Shown: in pieces, positions 36,838-49,756 of the stretch
How the letters are laid out: every line of letters starts with the position of its first letter
Position numbering within the stretch: position 1 is the first letter of the stretch
Assembly (NCBI GenBank): GCA_013398055.1
Contig: VZRS01002397.1
Span: 1-64,000 of the forward strand
DNA length: 64,000 nt
Source of the DNA: Ifrita kowaldi
Taxonomy: Eukaryota > Chordata > Aves > Passeriformes > Cinclosomatidae
Direction of reading: 5' to 3'
Translations under genes and position numbers: made by a program
Notes under the pieces: generated by a model
The model's database searches: none
Seen by the model: only the letters and a program-made list of their open reading frames with translations
Told to the model about the DNA's origin: nothing

Positions 36838-39800
36838 TCAGAATCTGAGTTCTATTTTAGGGCCACCTTGTGAAAGGTGGGAACAACTGAGACAATGTGT
36901 AAAGCCAGTGAGTAAATCTTCTATGTGTTATTACTGTTAGAGAGCAAACAGAAAATGTAATTCTTGGTCTGGTGTGTGAAGGAAATTTTGCTATTTTTAA
37001 CCTTAGACCTTTTGGAAAATGAAAACAAATCTATATATCTCTATTATTAATCATCAATATTTAAGACATATGGTGCCTATTCTGAAAACTAGCTCAGAAA
37101 CATCAGTAAAGTTCTGCCAGCCCCATGAATATCTAACTGCATGAAAAGCTGCCAATCTGAAGTCTAAAAAAAGCATAGGAACAATTGCGATATTGATTGC
37201 ATCAAAAATCCAAAGAGTTTAAAGTAGATTTCTTGTATGGTTATGAACTGAGATGTTAGAGAATGACTTAGGGAATTGCAGACACATAAATCCAAATTAA
37301 ATCCTAAAAATCTCAAGTCCAGAAAAGTTGCCATATTTCCTTTCGAAGTTCCCAAAGTGGCAGAAAGTCTTCAGCATGTCCAGAAAGAATCTCAATCCTG
37401 ATAGGATAAAGTTGCTCAGAGCACAGGTCCTGCTAGGATGATTCAAACTCAGTGTTCTGAAATGTTCCGGAGTTCAGGTTTAGCTTTCCATAATATGTAT
37501 AACCTCTTTCCAAACCATTAGTACATTCTTTTCTCTTCTTTAGGTCAGTGTTAGAGCACTTGCTGAAAGTGTGGAAGTCTTAGCTCAGTGCCCTTCCCTG
37601 CCTGAGAAGATTCAAAGCTGTAGCTTTGCCTTTGCACAGCCCTCTTTACCTGAAATTCCTTGCTGTCAATAAGAGGAGTTGTTTGTCTTTATACTGTGAT
37701 TGTGAATTATAAAGCAGTCCCTGGGAGTCTAGGGGCTAAAGTGCAGATCTTTACCCATGTTCTGCTAAGCTTCTATGTCCCACCTAATTCACCCTGCATC
37801 AGTTTCTTTTCATTTGCATTGAACTGCTTTTCTCCTGCCCTTACACGTCTCCCTCTAGCACCTCTCTTTGCTTTCCCTTTCATACCTTTTCTTGGGCCCG
37901 GGTGCTCTGGAGATAAGTTAGAACAACAGGATGCTGAAAATGCACTGAGTAAGACAGATCAGCCACATAAACTGCACAGTGAAACAGAGACAGAAGCAGT
38001 ATCTGACTCTGTCAAGAGGAAATGGGATAGAAGAAGTGCAGCAGGTGCTGAGAATACAGACAGAAAAAGGGTACAGGTGTAGTCATGTGTTTGCACTGAT
38101 ACTAAAATTTAGAAGGAACAAGCACAAGCCCAGTATTTTTGAACTAAAATGTCCTGGCCATCTTAAATAAGCTATAATCTGTCCTTCTTGCATTTGTAAA
38201 ATTCTTAATTTCATACAGTAATTGCAATGGCTGTTGCTGCTTTTTTCCCTCTAAGTTTTTCCAAGCAGTTATTTTCATCCTAACTTAGAAATTGATTTCA
38301 GTCTTTGTTTTTCAGTCAGATTCCTAGCTGAGGAGGGAGTAAGAGTTAATGGGGCTTACATTAGTGATGTGTGTTGAGCAATGGAAAAAAATCAACAAAA
38401 GAACTGTGGCAGCAGCACACGAATGAGTTTTATGGCAAGCCCATCTCAGGAGGGGACATTAAGGGAAACATAAAATTTTACTGATATATCATAAAGTGAA
38501 ATTGCAAAACATTTCCTGACCATAAAGAATGTGATGCTGAATCATTCAAATCCCTACAAAATGAAAACAATGTCAGCAATATGGAATGACTCAATGACAG
38601 AAATTTGAAAAAGCAATTTTTCAGTGTAGAACTAAGAGACTATCTAAAGAGAAATTGTATAAGTAACACAGACTGGTTGTCTATTTTGAGTAAAGAGAAA
38701 AAGAGACCTAGGAAGAATTCATAAGCAGCACTGGAAATATAAGGAACATGAGGAATCAGATTAGGGTTGAGCTTGTTACTTCAGTTATGAACAGGCAGCA
38801 AAGTAGATTTAAATCTTTTGTAGGTTCACAGAGAGGGTTGGTTATGGTTTCTAGAGTAAAAATCAATCATTTTCATTTAGCACAATGATGCTTGACATTT
38901 TGCTGGAGCATACTTATTTGTTCATATAATGCCCACAATTTTCCCTAGGCATTCTTGTCCTCTTATCTGTTTTAAAACTGAAGTTATTTTTTGTCACAAA
39001 TAGAGGACACAGTAATGACTGCATACAGTTATTAGGAGCAAATATGGTCTTCTAAAAAAAGAGTATTTTTGGAAGCATTGCAACAAAAATAATATAATAA
39101 TGCCTTAATTCAGGGCGTGGACAGAGTTCAGGTTGGCAAATGCTCTTGAGAGAGTCAGATCAGGAGAATGATTGCTTCTGACTGGTGTGAAAAAATCTAT
39201 ACTAGTTTAACTCCAGTGAACATTTCTTACAACAACTCCTCCTAGCCTAGACCTGGACTCGTTATACACACTCACTTGGCTGTGTCTAAACAAGCCATAT
39301 TTAGAAGAACTTGGGTTAAAGGAAGAAAAATACTTTTGTCCTGGTGAGTGGTAATTCTTCCAGCCCTTCTTACAGATATTTTGGTTATCTCTTTGATACT
39401 TCTCCACACTCAGTTTAGTCTGACAAGTCCGTGCAGACTTAATCTGATTTAAGGAGTTAATGGTTGTTGGTTTCCATTTAAGACACTTACTGTTTTCTGT
39501 TTCTGTCTCCATTTGCCTGGCATGCTGCGAGAGCTGTCAGTGTCTGCTCTTAGCTGGCTAAATGGTACCTGATGGGAGGAACACCAGACTAAGTCTCTGA
39601 AAAGTCTCTCTGCTGTTGTCTTTTCTCAGTCATCGCTGCCTCTGAATTCCAGTCAGATCTCTACTAGTGAGTGAGGTGTTTGGTACAGTCTCTCTCTCTC
39701 TCTTTCTTCCATTTAACTGTATTTGACCTAAATCTGACATGAGACACTGAACTGTGAGTAGAAGTAAACAAGGTTACCAGTGTCCACGCTCAAATTCAAG

Positions 39801-42800
39801 TCCAGAGCATACAGTGGACTTAGGCCTTGGCATCATCTGCTGTCCACTGCCAATGAACAGCAGCAAATTTCACAGCTTTGCTCATTATTTGATTCTGTAT
39901 TAGACATTCTTGCATTATTTGTGTTTCACTTATATGTATACAGAGGCCAAAGAGAATCAAAGATCCCTGGAGAAAAGCTGTATTTCAAAGAGGCAACATG
40001 AAAAATACTTTTGTTTCCCCAAGAGATTTTGTTAAGTCACAATGCTTTCTGAGGCTTAGTTACAATACAACTGAAACATCTGTTGGTCAAATTACGCCCT
40101 TGTCTACCTCTGCCAGGTATGTCAAACTTGGTTAGATAACAATTGTCACATGGAAGAGGTAATTTGTAACCCTAGAATGAATTACTGCTTCCATATAATA
40201 GTAATTAAAATCAGCTGCTGTAGAAATATATGCAGCAGTGGTTGCATGTAAAATTAATCCCTTTTCTTCATGAGCATTCAATGTGCTGTTCATCCTAGTG
40301 CAGTTTTTTTTCCTTTCTATAGGAAATTTTCTCCTACAAAGCTGTGCTCAATTTGACTTCTTCCACCAGGGAAATTTTTAGTTGCTTCTTGAATTGGATT
40401 TTGCATCTTTTGCCAAACTCTTGCTCATGAAGATGCAGACAAAGTAACCATTTTAGAGATTACCATGTAACCCCTTAATTGCATTCACATTTGATATTTT
40501 ACACCCCTGATAAATTCACTCTCTCCATAAGAATTCCATAAGGGGAATTAAGGATATTTACAACTAAAAATACATCAGTTGTGTTTGCATAAATTTAGAT
40601 AGAAATAAAAGTATTTTTCTTCCACAAATGTACCTTGGAACACAATTCTCTTCATCTGGTTTACTATCCTGAGACTGAAAAGCTGACCATGTGTAGATTA
40701 CATATGGTCTAATGTCTAACCTTGCATTGTAATCAATAAATGTAGTCTGTGGATCCTAGAGTCGTTCAGCTCACCCTAAAGAAATGCCAGTGGCAGTTTC
40801 TAGTATTACTGCTGGAATGCTGATATGCTGCAAATGTAATTCTCAGTATAAACAAATGCTTCAAAATTTCACATTCTGAGGAAGTCATACAATTCATTTG
40901 TCTGTCACATCACATCACGAGTGTGTAGTGAAATCCCTCAGAATAACTACAGGCAGACTTTCGGTATCACCTCCAGCCACAGCTTCACTGAGTGCCAGGA
41001 GACTTACTTTTTATTTCTATGCTCTCTGGAAATAGCAGAACAATCTAGGAATAAATAATGCAGGAATTGCTAATTGCTCATTAGAGAGTCTGTCTTTGTA
41101 AACTGCCTGCACAGCTTTGCAGAGCCGAGCACTGCTTTAACCTTTAGGTGGTTTTAGCTTTAAGCTTCCAATTGTATTGAGGTAATTTTGTTATTTCTGA
41201 TGTATATCTGTGTCTTCACACCACTTATGGAAATATTGCTATGGATCTTCACAAATATTTGACCTGTTGTAGTAAACTGGGGTTTGTTTGAATCTGGGTG
41301 AAATGAAGAGCAAATAAGCAAGGATGGAGCTTAGCATTTGTGAAGAAGGATCATGAACGTGTGGCAATGCTGGCCTCCTGTATTTTTACAAACAGTGATT
41401 TGCCATGCATTCTTTGACAAATACTGTTGCTTCCCTCTGCATCAGTTTCCTAAACAGCAAGATTGTGATTATATGATAACAACTATCAGGAAGAAAACTG
41501 CACATAGAAGATGGGATTCCAATGTATGTGTGCAGCTTATCTGCATTAGTCAGGCTTTCAAATTTGAAATATTTAGTTCAGAAGGTGACTAGATCACAGT
41601 CAAAAGAGTTACTCATTCAAGAAGAAGAAACTTAATATTGAGATTACATTCCCATAAGGAAACAAAAGTTAAATATTTTGAAAATGACATTTTTTTAAAA
41701 GAAGGGTTAACTTCTGAATCATATTTTCAGAATATTTCTGATTTGCCTTCAATTGAGGTTTTTAAGTAGATAATGTATATTTTATAAAAGATCCTCTGCT
41801 TTTTGTCATGTTACAGATCTTCCAAGTGTTCAGTTGCATACTAAGGAAAATTGTTTTCCTGTAAGAGAAAAATGACTGCGTAGCATAGAGTACCCATGGT
41901 TGGCACAGATGAGAGATGTTCATGCTAGTCTGCTCTAGCTTTACCCATGAGTTTGCTGAGATTAAAGAAAGAAAATACTGTGTATCCCTTAGTTCATTTA
42001 ATTCATCCATTGCTTTCTAAACAGTCTCTATTTAAAATCCTAGCTCTTTAAGAAGGTTTCAAGTGAAGGTTTAGTATTTTTCTCATAAAGCATACCCATG
42101 AGGTAGATAAGATTTCTCAGATTCCTTTAAGCTTGTGTTATTGCATGTAGCTTGCCTTTCCTTCAGTGTAGGGAAGTTTCTGATTAAGACAGGACTTCTT
42201 TTCACTATTAGAGCTGATATTTGGCTGATACTTTCTTCTCGAAAGTTGCTGCAATGGTACTTCTGTTCATATTCTCATCTTAACTAGCGGCCTGAGCTTT
42301 TTAATTTGCCTTGAGCCACGCAGACAAAGAGTTACATTTCAAGTAAGCAATCTGTGAAAGGACTGATGCTGGCATCCATGCTCCAATACAACAACAGCCT
42401 GGACCATTTCCCCATTGATGCTGGATTGTCCCTAGGGATCTTTAAAGATGAAGGAGATGTAGTTCTTGCTGCCTCCTAGACTTTGGTGACACTGAGAAAG
42501 TTGTTTAAATGCCCCTAATGACTGATTTGAAACCGGTTAGATCGGATTCCAATCAATATCTAAAATGAATGTCAGCATCCTGTAGAGCAAAGATTTCCTG
42601 CTATTTAGTTTTGTTTCTGGTTGAAAAAAAAATTCCTTAACACATGTTACAGTGTTTTTCCACTTAATTTTTTTGGGGCTTTGTGCTGATTAAAAATAGT
42701 ACAGTTCTAGAATCTGCCCCCTCTTGTTTCCATTGTTTTATTCCTCATCTCCACCTCTGCCACCATCCCTCCCATTACCACTGACCACCTCCCACTCCTC

Positions 42801-45800
42801 AGTCAGGTCTACCTTGCAGTCTTTCATCTGAAAGCTAGACTAAATCTTATTCCAATATTATTCCAAGCTAAGGATTTAATAGAGCTTAATGCATGTGCAG
42901 AATGCCTCCTGTTCTAAGTTCTCCACTAAGGGCTTTGCAGAGGCACGGGAAGATAGACTGGTTAAATGTTTTGGTGTACTCTAGCCATGAAGTGAAAGGC
43001 TTCAAAAAGAACAAAAAAAGAGTATGTTTTCTGCATGAACCTGGGATGATCTGTGTAAAAAGCAGTAGTGAACACTACTTGTCTTGCAAAAGGGCTTTTA
43101 TTAAATCAATAATGATAAAATATGTACTAATCTTTTGGACATAATATTTGAGCATAATATAAACAGATGACTGGTGTCATCTGTTGTGCAGGCTGTAAAT
43201 GTTCTGGTGGCTACAAATAGTAAAGGAAGTCTGGATTTTACTTGGGTTTTTTTTAAATTTCAAAGAATCAATTAGTATTTTATGCCTTCCTGTGAGATGG
43301 CTATATCCATTCAAGAGATTTGAACTTTTTGTCCAGTTATTTAGGGTAGACACTGCTGCCCATCTGAATTTAAATAGCAATTGAAGTGGTCCTAGCGGAG
43401 ACACATGGTGATAAGGCAGCCATCTGTTTAAAAAGGTGTCCAATAAATCTCATTTTCAGTGACTGAATTAAAATACCCTTAATCTTTAGCTCCTTTCATT
43501 CTATTAATTTGTTTTATTAATTATTTTTCATTTATTTTATTTTTGTATCACATTATGTGGAAGATAGGAGGCTTAGAACCTGGAAATGGAAATTTAAGAA
43601 AAGGCAGAAGCCATGTAATGGTGGTACAGCTTTAGATGCAGGACTTCCAAAAATATCAAAGGCATGCCAATAAATGCTTTTTTTTTTTCCAGAATAATCA
43701 GAAATCTTGCAAAAATCTGAAATTATTTTTTTATTTGTTTTCTGAAATTAAACTTTAATTCTCAGGAATGGGAGACATTGAGAATACTTAGCACACAGAA
43801 ATTATTAGAAGGCCTATTTAGGAAGTAGATGTAGCTTGTTTTCACTTGAATACCAAGGAATAGACAGACCATCAGAAGTAAAATCTCCCAGACCTTATGA
43901 GGTCCTAGAGATTTCCCTTCCCTTCCCAACCTCCTATTAGTCCTGATGTCTCAAATCTCCTGAAAGATTTTGAAGGCCCTTGGTTTCCCATGATTTCAGT
44001 GGGAGTTGCCAGGAGTGGCTTTCAGATTCATTGCCCAATCCATTCACTCCCATTGCTGACTGCTGCAACCAGGAACTGCAATATGTTGCACTATAAGATA
44101 TTTTTCTAGTGAGCAGTGCCTGTTTTTGTGACAAAGAGCCACACGAGTGCTTGCAAAGACACCAAGGAAGGGAAAGACACTCACTTTCTCCCCTCCCGTC
44201 TCCAGCAGGTGAGTGGCACCACTTCTGGCCTCCTGTTCTGCAGCCAACTGGCAACTTGCCTTGTCCAAAATTTGCCTTTTCCTATGGTGGTGGAAGGTAA
44301 TGACCTCCTCATCATCCAAGGACATCCAGAAGAATGAGAAACCCTTCTGATTTCTTCTTCCAGGAGCACACTGTTTATATTCACCCTTCTCTGTTTTGAG
44401 GCAGAACATACATTTTTTCCCTGCCTCATCAGGTCATGTAGGGGGTTGCAGGCAGATGGTTCACTGTCAGGCTCCAGATTTCTTTAATCCCTCCTTTCTC
44501 TTGAGGGCAATAGCTAATATGCCAGCTGAAAACACAGCTAGAGCACTAGTTACTGATTTTTTTTGCCCAGTGACTGCTGACATGGAAGTTCATACACATA
44601 CACAGATTATTTTCAGTGAAATCTCTGAATTTCGTAGTTAAATTCAAGTAAGGTTTTGGGTGCTTTAAAACTGAGTTAAGCAGGGTTCAAATTATTGGGT
44701 TTTACTCCAGTGACTGTTTGTCTGTGGATTTAATGCTGTTCTCTGAAGCAGGAATTGTCCCTCCAGGCTGACTGCCCTCAGCATGGGGCTTTAGACCTGT
44801 GCCTGTTTTGGTGCCACATTCTTCTTGCATCTCTTTTGTGGCAAAAGATGCATGAGACTTAAAAATATTTAAGATGAGGCTGCCTGTGCAAAAAATGCTT
44901 TAAACATTTTTAGGCAGAGAAAGGTGCCAGACCAAGTCGCCACCCCCTGTGCATCTGTACTAACTAGGTTCTTACATAGCAATTCCTCCCACAGCATGAA
45001 AGCAAGCAGTGAACACATTTCAATAATTTAAAACCAGATGAAAACAACCTCCAGGGAAGACTGTGAGCTCCATATCTCACCTGGATGGAATTTTTGCAAC
45101 CCTTATACAGGTAATTATACACTGAAGAGCATGGATGCAAACATCTTTTCTGCTGGCCCCCTGATTCCTATGCTGACTGGTTTGGGCTGTGTTTTAGAGT
45201 GCTTGTCCCTATGGACTAGGCAGGGAATGCAGGTACCAGCTGGGGGTTCTGTATTTCATGGCAAGGGCAGCTACCTAAGAGTTACTACACAGCATCTGAG
45301 CTACTGGTAAGGGCCCCGCAGTCCCTGCACGTGAGCAGAGTGGGAGAAGGGTGCGCTGGCACAGAGCAGCTGTGGCACAGCACAGTGACCAGGGCTCAGC
45401 TGCTTTGGCTCGCTGGGGCACTGCACGGTGAGCTAATAAGCCTCAGTCTGGGGCTCAGGACAGGTTTTTGTTTCAATACTGTTTAACTTCTCCAAGTCTT
45501 GCAGGTAACTGCTGCAAAAGTAAAAAGCACGCAACTGCCACACATTTGCCATTATTAGATTAATAAGCTGCAGAGGTCCTTCCTGTCTTTTTCTGTGTAG
45601 CGTTGCTGTTCTTACTTGAAATTGGTTTTGTCACCAGTGACAGATTGCAAACTACCTCACCTTTAGAAAGTTGACTGCTTTAGGCTCTGCATCCATTACT
45701 GTCACTTAACGCAGTGAAAAAAATGTAGAAACAGCCGCTTCCATGCAACATGCTACAAACTTCCTATGAAAAAATCAGATGTGATGTATGGACACCAAAT

Positions 45801-48800
45801 ATTGCTTAGCATGCAAGGCAAGTTCTACCTGAGACAGGCAAAAACCACTGTCACTGAAGCAGAAAGACTGAAATGTGCCAGCTTCCTGAGCTGATAGGAA
45901 TAGTACGGAGCAAGAATATTCAACTCTGCTTTTTCAGGAGGTACAGACAGCTTAGAAACTTGTGGCACACACAGAGCCACACATGAAGGATACGTGTTTG
46001 CTTTTCTTGGTCATTTTGGAAGCAGCCACTGGAGCACCTGGTTGGAAACCACAGACAGGACTCTCAGAAGAAATGAAAGGACTAAGTGTGTCCCAGTTTC
46101 TGGTTAATGAGAGTTAGCAGGTTTTGTGCAAAGATACGTTCAGTCGAATAACAGTTACGTATAGACTACAATAGGTGAATTACAGTATTACAAAGCCTAC
46201 AATAGGCTGAGCTGAAAGGACAGGAAAAGCTGTGGGGCTGAAACCCCTGTACCCAGCTGTGCAGTGCTTCGTCTCTGCATTCCTGCTGCACTGCTTTTTT
46301 TAATGAACTAAATGTTTGCAGAAATACCAATCTGGGTCACTGAACTCAAATCATGCTGCAAGCACTTCAGCCTAGTAATACTAAAGAAGAGCTCAAATGA
46401 TTTTGAATCTCTGATACCTCTGATGATCTTTTATTCATTATTTTCTGTGCATTATTGTTTGTCTACTTGTTTGCTCAAAGGGAGTTCAATTGCATTCAGG
46501 AGCTGAAAGTTTGTAACATCTGGCAGTTGGTCTGGAGGCATCTCCTGGCCTCCAGGAGATTAATTTCAGAATGTTGAACATGTGCATATTCACTGCTTTG
46601 CAGTGATCTGCCAATATCCAAAAGGTAAGATGTGGAATCTGAACTACCCCCACCCCACAACACATGCAGAGAGAGCACATAGGGGTTCACCACAAGTGTA
46701 GGCTTACTGAGGGAGGTGTTTAGAACTTGTGCTCTCAACCAAGCTCCTTTAGTGTCTAGCATTTTTATATTTTGATATTAATTTCCTGGGAATAAATTCT
46801 AGTCTCTCTGACTCTATCCAAAAGGTTTTCTTACAAGAAATCAGTTGGTTTGAGGCTTTGAGAATGCTTTTAGCAAATATTTGTATTTGTACTCAGAGTA
46901 GTAAATCAAGCACATACATTATTATCTGCTGGTAGCTCTTTTTCCTTCAACAGCCTCATGGACCACTCAGCTCCTTTCTGTGAGGACACGTCAGACAGTC
47001 TCTCTCCAACTTGCTTGAGTGCAATGCAATTTAACAGGGGTCAGGCAATCTAAGAAGAGCATACAAGGCCAAGCAGCTGCATTTGCTGTTATCGGAAATT
47101 GAAGGGAATTGAAAATTCCTTATGAGATTTGTGCCGTTGTATTAGAAAGGCAGTTCATTCCAGCCTCAGAAACTTGCTACCCACAACTTCTGTGTTAGTA
47201 CTTGGGTTTTTTTAGTGAAAGACTGGAGGGGAAAAGGAAGGCAGAAATGCCATTGCCTTAGATAAAACTGCAAATACAAGGGCAAAAGCAACCTAATACA
47301 ATGTTACAAAGTAACATTGTGGTCTTTTCTCCACAGTTTACAGAAAGATGCTGAAATTAAGTTCCTGGTTCACTGTAGTGTCTTTGTTTATCAATTTGAC
47401 TGTCCTTCCTGCATTGGAACAATTTGGCAAGCAGTTTTTCTTGCAGAGCAAATTTTGAGAGTTTCAAAAATACAAAATCTATTTATCAGTCTAATCTACT
47501 GATATCTTTCTAAAAAGCCTTTTTGTATAAATGGTGTTCAGCCATCTCTTTTAATACAAAGCAGCTTATCGTATCCTAATCTGGTTTTCCGTATGTACAA
47601 CTTGGCAAGTATTTTATATTAAAGGATAAATTAGCAAACAAACATAAAAGAGAAAATAATAAGTTGTCTTCTCTAGAGAACTCACTGAATGTATTTCACA
47701 GGTTGGAAAAGAAGATTAATGACAGCCTATTTCTCTACACTTGAAGGTGAAAAAGATGAATTTATTTATAGGACTGTTTGTCTATGAAAAAAGAATATTG
47801 AGGGAAATACTACATTAAAGAAAAAAGGGTTTTTCTTCTACTTGTTTCTGCATATTAACTTCTGTTGTTTTGTTTTGGTTTTTTTCTGGCGAGTGTCCTG
47901 TGACTCCATGTCAATGCTCTTTGTCCCACACTCATAAGCACCCCCATATGCTAAAGAGTTCTGTCATGGTGCCATGCTCCTAAGGAAAAGACAGGCTCTC
48001 TGGAGACCGCAGCCCAGAAGTGCCCTGTGGGTATGAGCAGTGCTTCCCCAGACTTGTCTGGGTGGGATGTTTAATGATTCATTAGGCTCTCATTAAAAAA
48101 TATTTGGAAGTCTTGCTGTTCCATTAACCAATACAAACAACATTACTACGTTCTTGCTATTGCTTCCTTCTCCTTTTTTCCTGTTGCATCTTAATCCTAT
48201 CTAAGTCCTGGGCTCTGAGCATCAGGAATACATCCATGTGTATTTGCAGAGTGCCAAAATATCATGAGCACCTTTTCTGCTTTGACTTAGGTCTGGTGTA
48301 ATATAAAAAATATATGAAAACATTAGCTCCCAGCTCCTTCTTCAAGCATGGGGTAGGTGTGTTCTCTCATGCTCCATGGGCAGTGATCATCAATTTATAA
48401 TCAGGCTCAGCTACTTCACTGTAGGATTCCATATCATTTTCCTGCTGGCATGTAAATTATACTCTCTTAATACTCTCAGAAACCACATCCTTCCCTCCCT
48501 GAATTACTTCATTAATGAATTATCCTCGTGTTTTCTAGGATAGCCCAATTCTACACCCTTAAACTTACAGAAGCTGTTGGATTCTCCTAAAGCAGAGACT
48601 TCAGAATAGTGTAATCCTTAAATGCTGGAGTCAAGTGCAAACTTATGCCCTTGTAGGGAAAGTTGTTCTCCAGAATTACTTGGAAGTCATTAAGGCACTT
48701 TGTCATTAAGTCTGTTAATTGGAGAAGGAGGCAAGAAGTGTTCCCACAGTTTCCAGCACTCGTGCTTGGGTGCACCTGAGAGCTGAGGCAGCAGTGCTGG

Positions 48801-49714
48801 TCGTGAGGATGAAAAGCATTTCTAAGCATTGCACTGCATTTTTTCAGATCTTTGAATTAAATATGCTAAAATATTCAAATATAGTGACAGTAAAGTGATA
48901 CACACCTATATAAAGTAGGTATATGGTAATCAGCTTTGTGCAAGAGGGACAGACACTGCACAATCGTGTGAGAATCCCAGGCGCACCTTCAGGATCAGGC
49001 AGCACCTGCTCTCCATCTTTGCTCACTGTGTGTCTGCTTGCAGTGATTGTTTTAGGATATTACACTGAAAACCCTCTTCTATTTCCAATACTCATTCATT
49101 TGCATTCACATGGGACAACGCTCTGCAGTTGTTACTAACTAGATGTTGAATAGCCTCTTCCAAATAGAGGTATTGCTCAACAGGAGCAGAGGAATTTGAA
49201 TGAAAACCCATAGTTACCCAGTGGGAATGAGGAATCGTTTCTTATCTTCTCTCCGCAATTTCTATGTCATTGAAACGAATGGGGTCTTATATGAAGCTTC
49301 CATTATCTGAGCAGGAAAAATCCTTGCTACTTTCCATTAATTGTGCTATTCTGCTAGGAGAGCTGCAAAACCATGGCTATATTTTTAGGCTCTTTAGCCA
49401 AACGTTTTTTTCTGACTTGACCTGAATCTGCTTTGAGTTTAATTTGGAAACCTTTCCAACTCAAAACACACGAGGGTACATGTCTCTGGCCTGAGGCAAT
49501 TCAGTAGAGAAGCACCGAGTCACCTCCATATAAGAGCTATTGGATGTGCTACTATGACTTGCAGACAATCCTCAGGCTCTGCCAATTTTTTCATGGTGCC
49601 TGCATGTTACAAAGACTGTGCATATTAAAACCAGAATGGCCATTTAAAGATGTCTGTGTTAGGGAGATGACAAGGTAAGGTCTGCTAGAAGTTTGTGCTG
49701 ACTAAACATCCTTG
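36838..49714. other. Intergenic, nothing coding recognised
   Basis: Sequence downstream of ZNF277. A 140-codon open frame at 37660-38082 and several shorter ones exist, but none resembles a known protein. There is a short TC run at 39689-39703 and a T run at 43678-43688. In other vertebrates this position is the ZNF277-IFRD1 interval. Distal regulatory or lncRNA content cannot be judged from sequence alone. Confidence 0.7.
46532..46560. repeat. Two overlapping inverted repeats
   Basis: The arms ctggaggc (46532-46539) and gcctccag (46548-46555) form one hairpin. The arms atctcctgg (46540-46548) and ccaggagat (46552-46560) form another. The two share bases and so exclude each other. Confidence 0.85.
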
Positions 49715-49756
49715 CTTTAAATCTTCACTCACAGACCTTTAAATCTTCACTCACAG
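49715..49756 (+). repeat. Tandem duplication, 22-bp unit, two copies
   Basis: The unit beginning ctttaaatcttcactcacag is present at 49715-49736 and again, directly adjoining and identical for 20 bases, at 49737-49756. It looks like a recent local duplication. Confidence 0.9.

Noticed and set aside
37660..38082. 140-codon open frame just after ZNF277 as an extra exon or gene
   Set aside because: No similarity to ZNF277 or IFRD1 and no persuasive acceptor or donor; it lies beyond both poly(A) signals.
43669..43692. T run followed by CCAG as a splice acceptor
   Set aside because: No open exon with a donor follows and there is no gene to attach it to.
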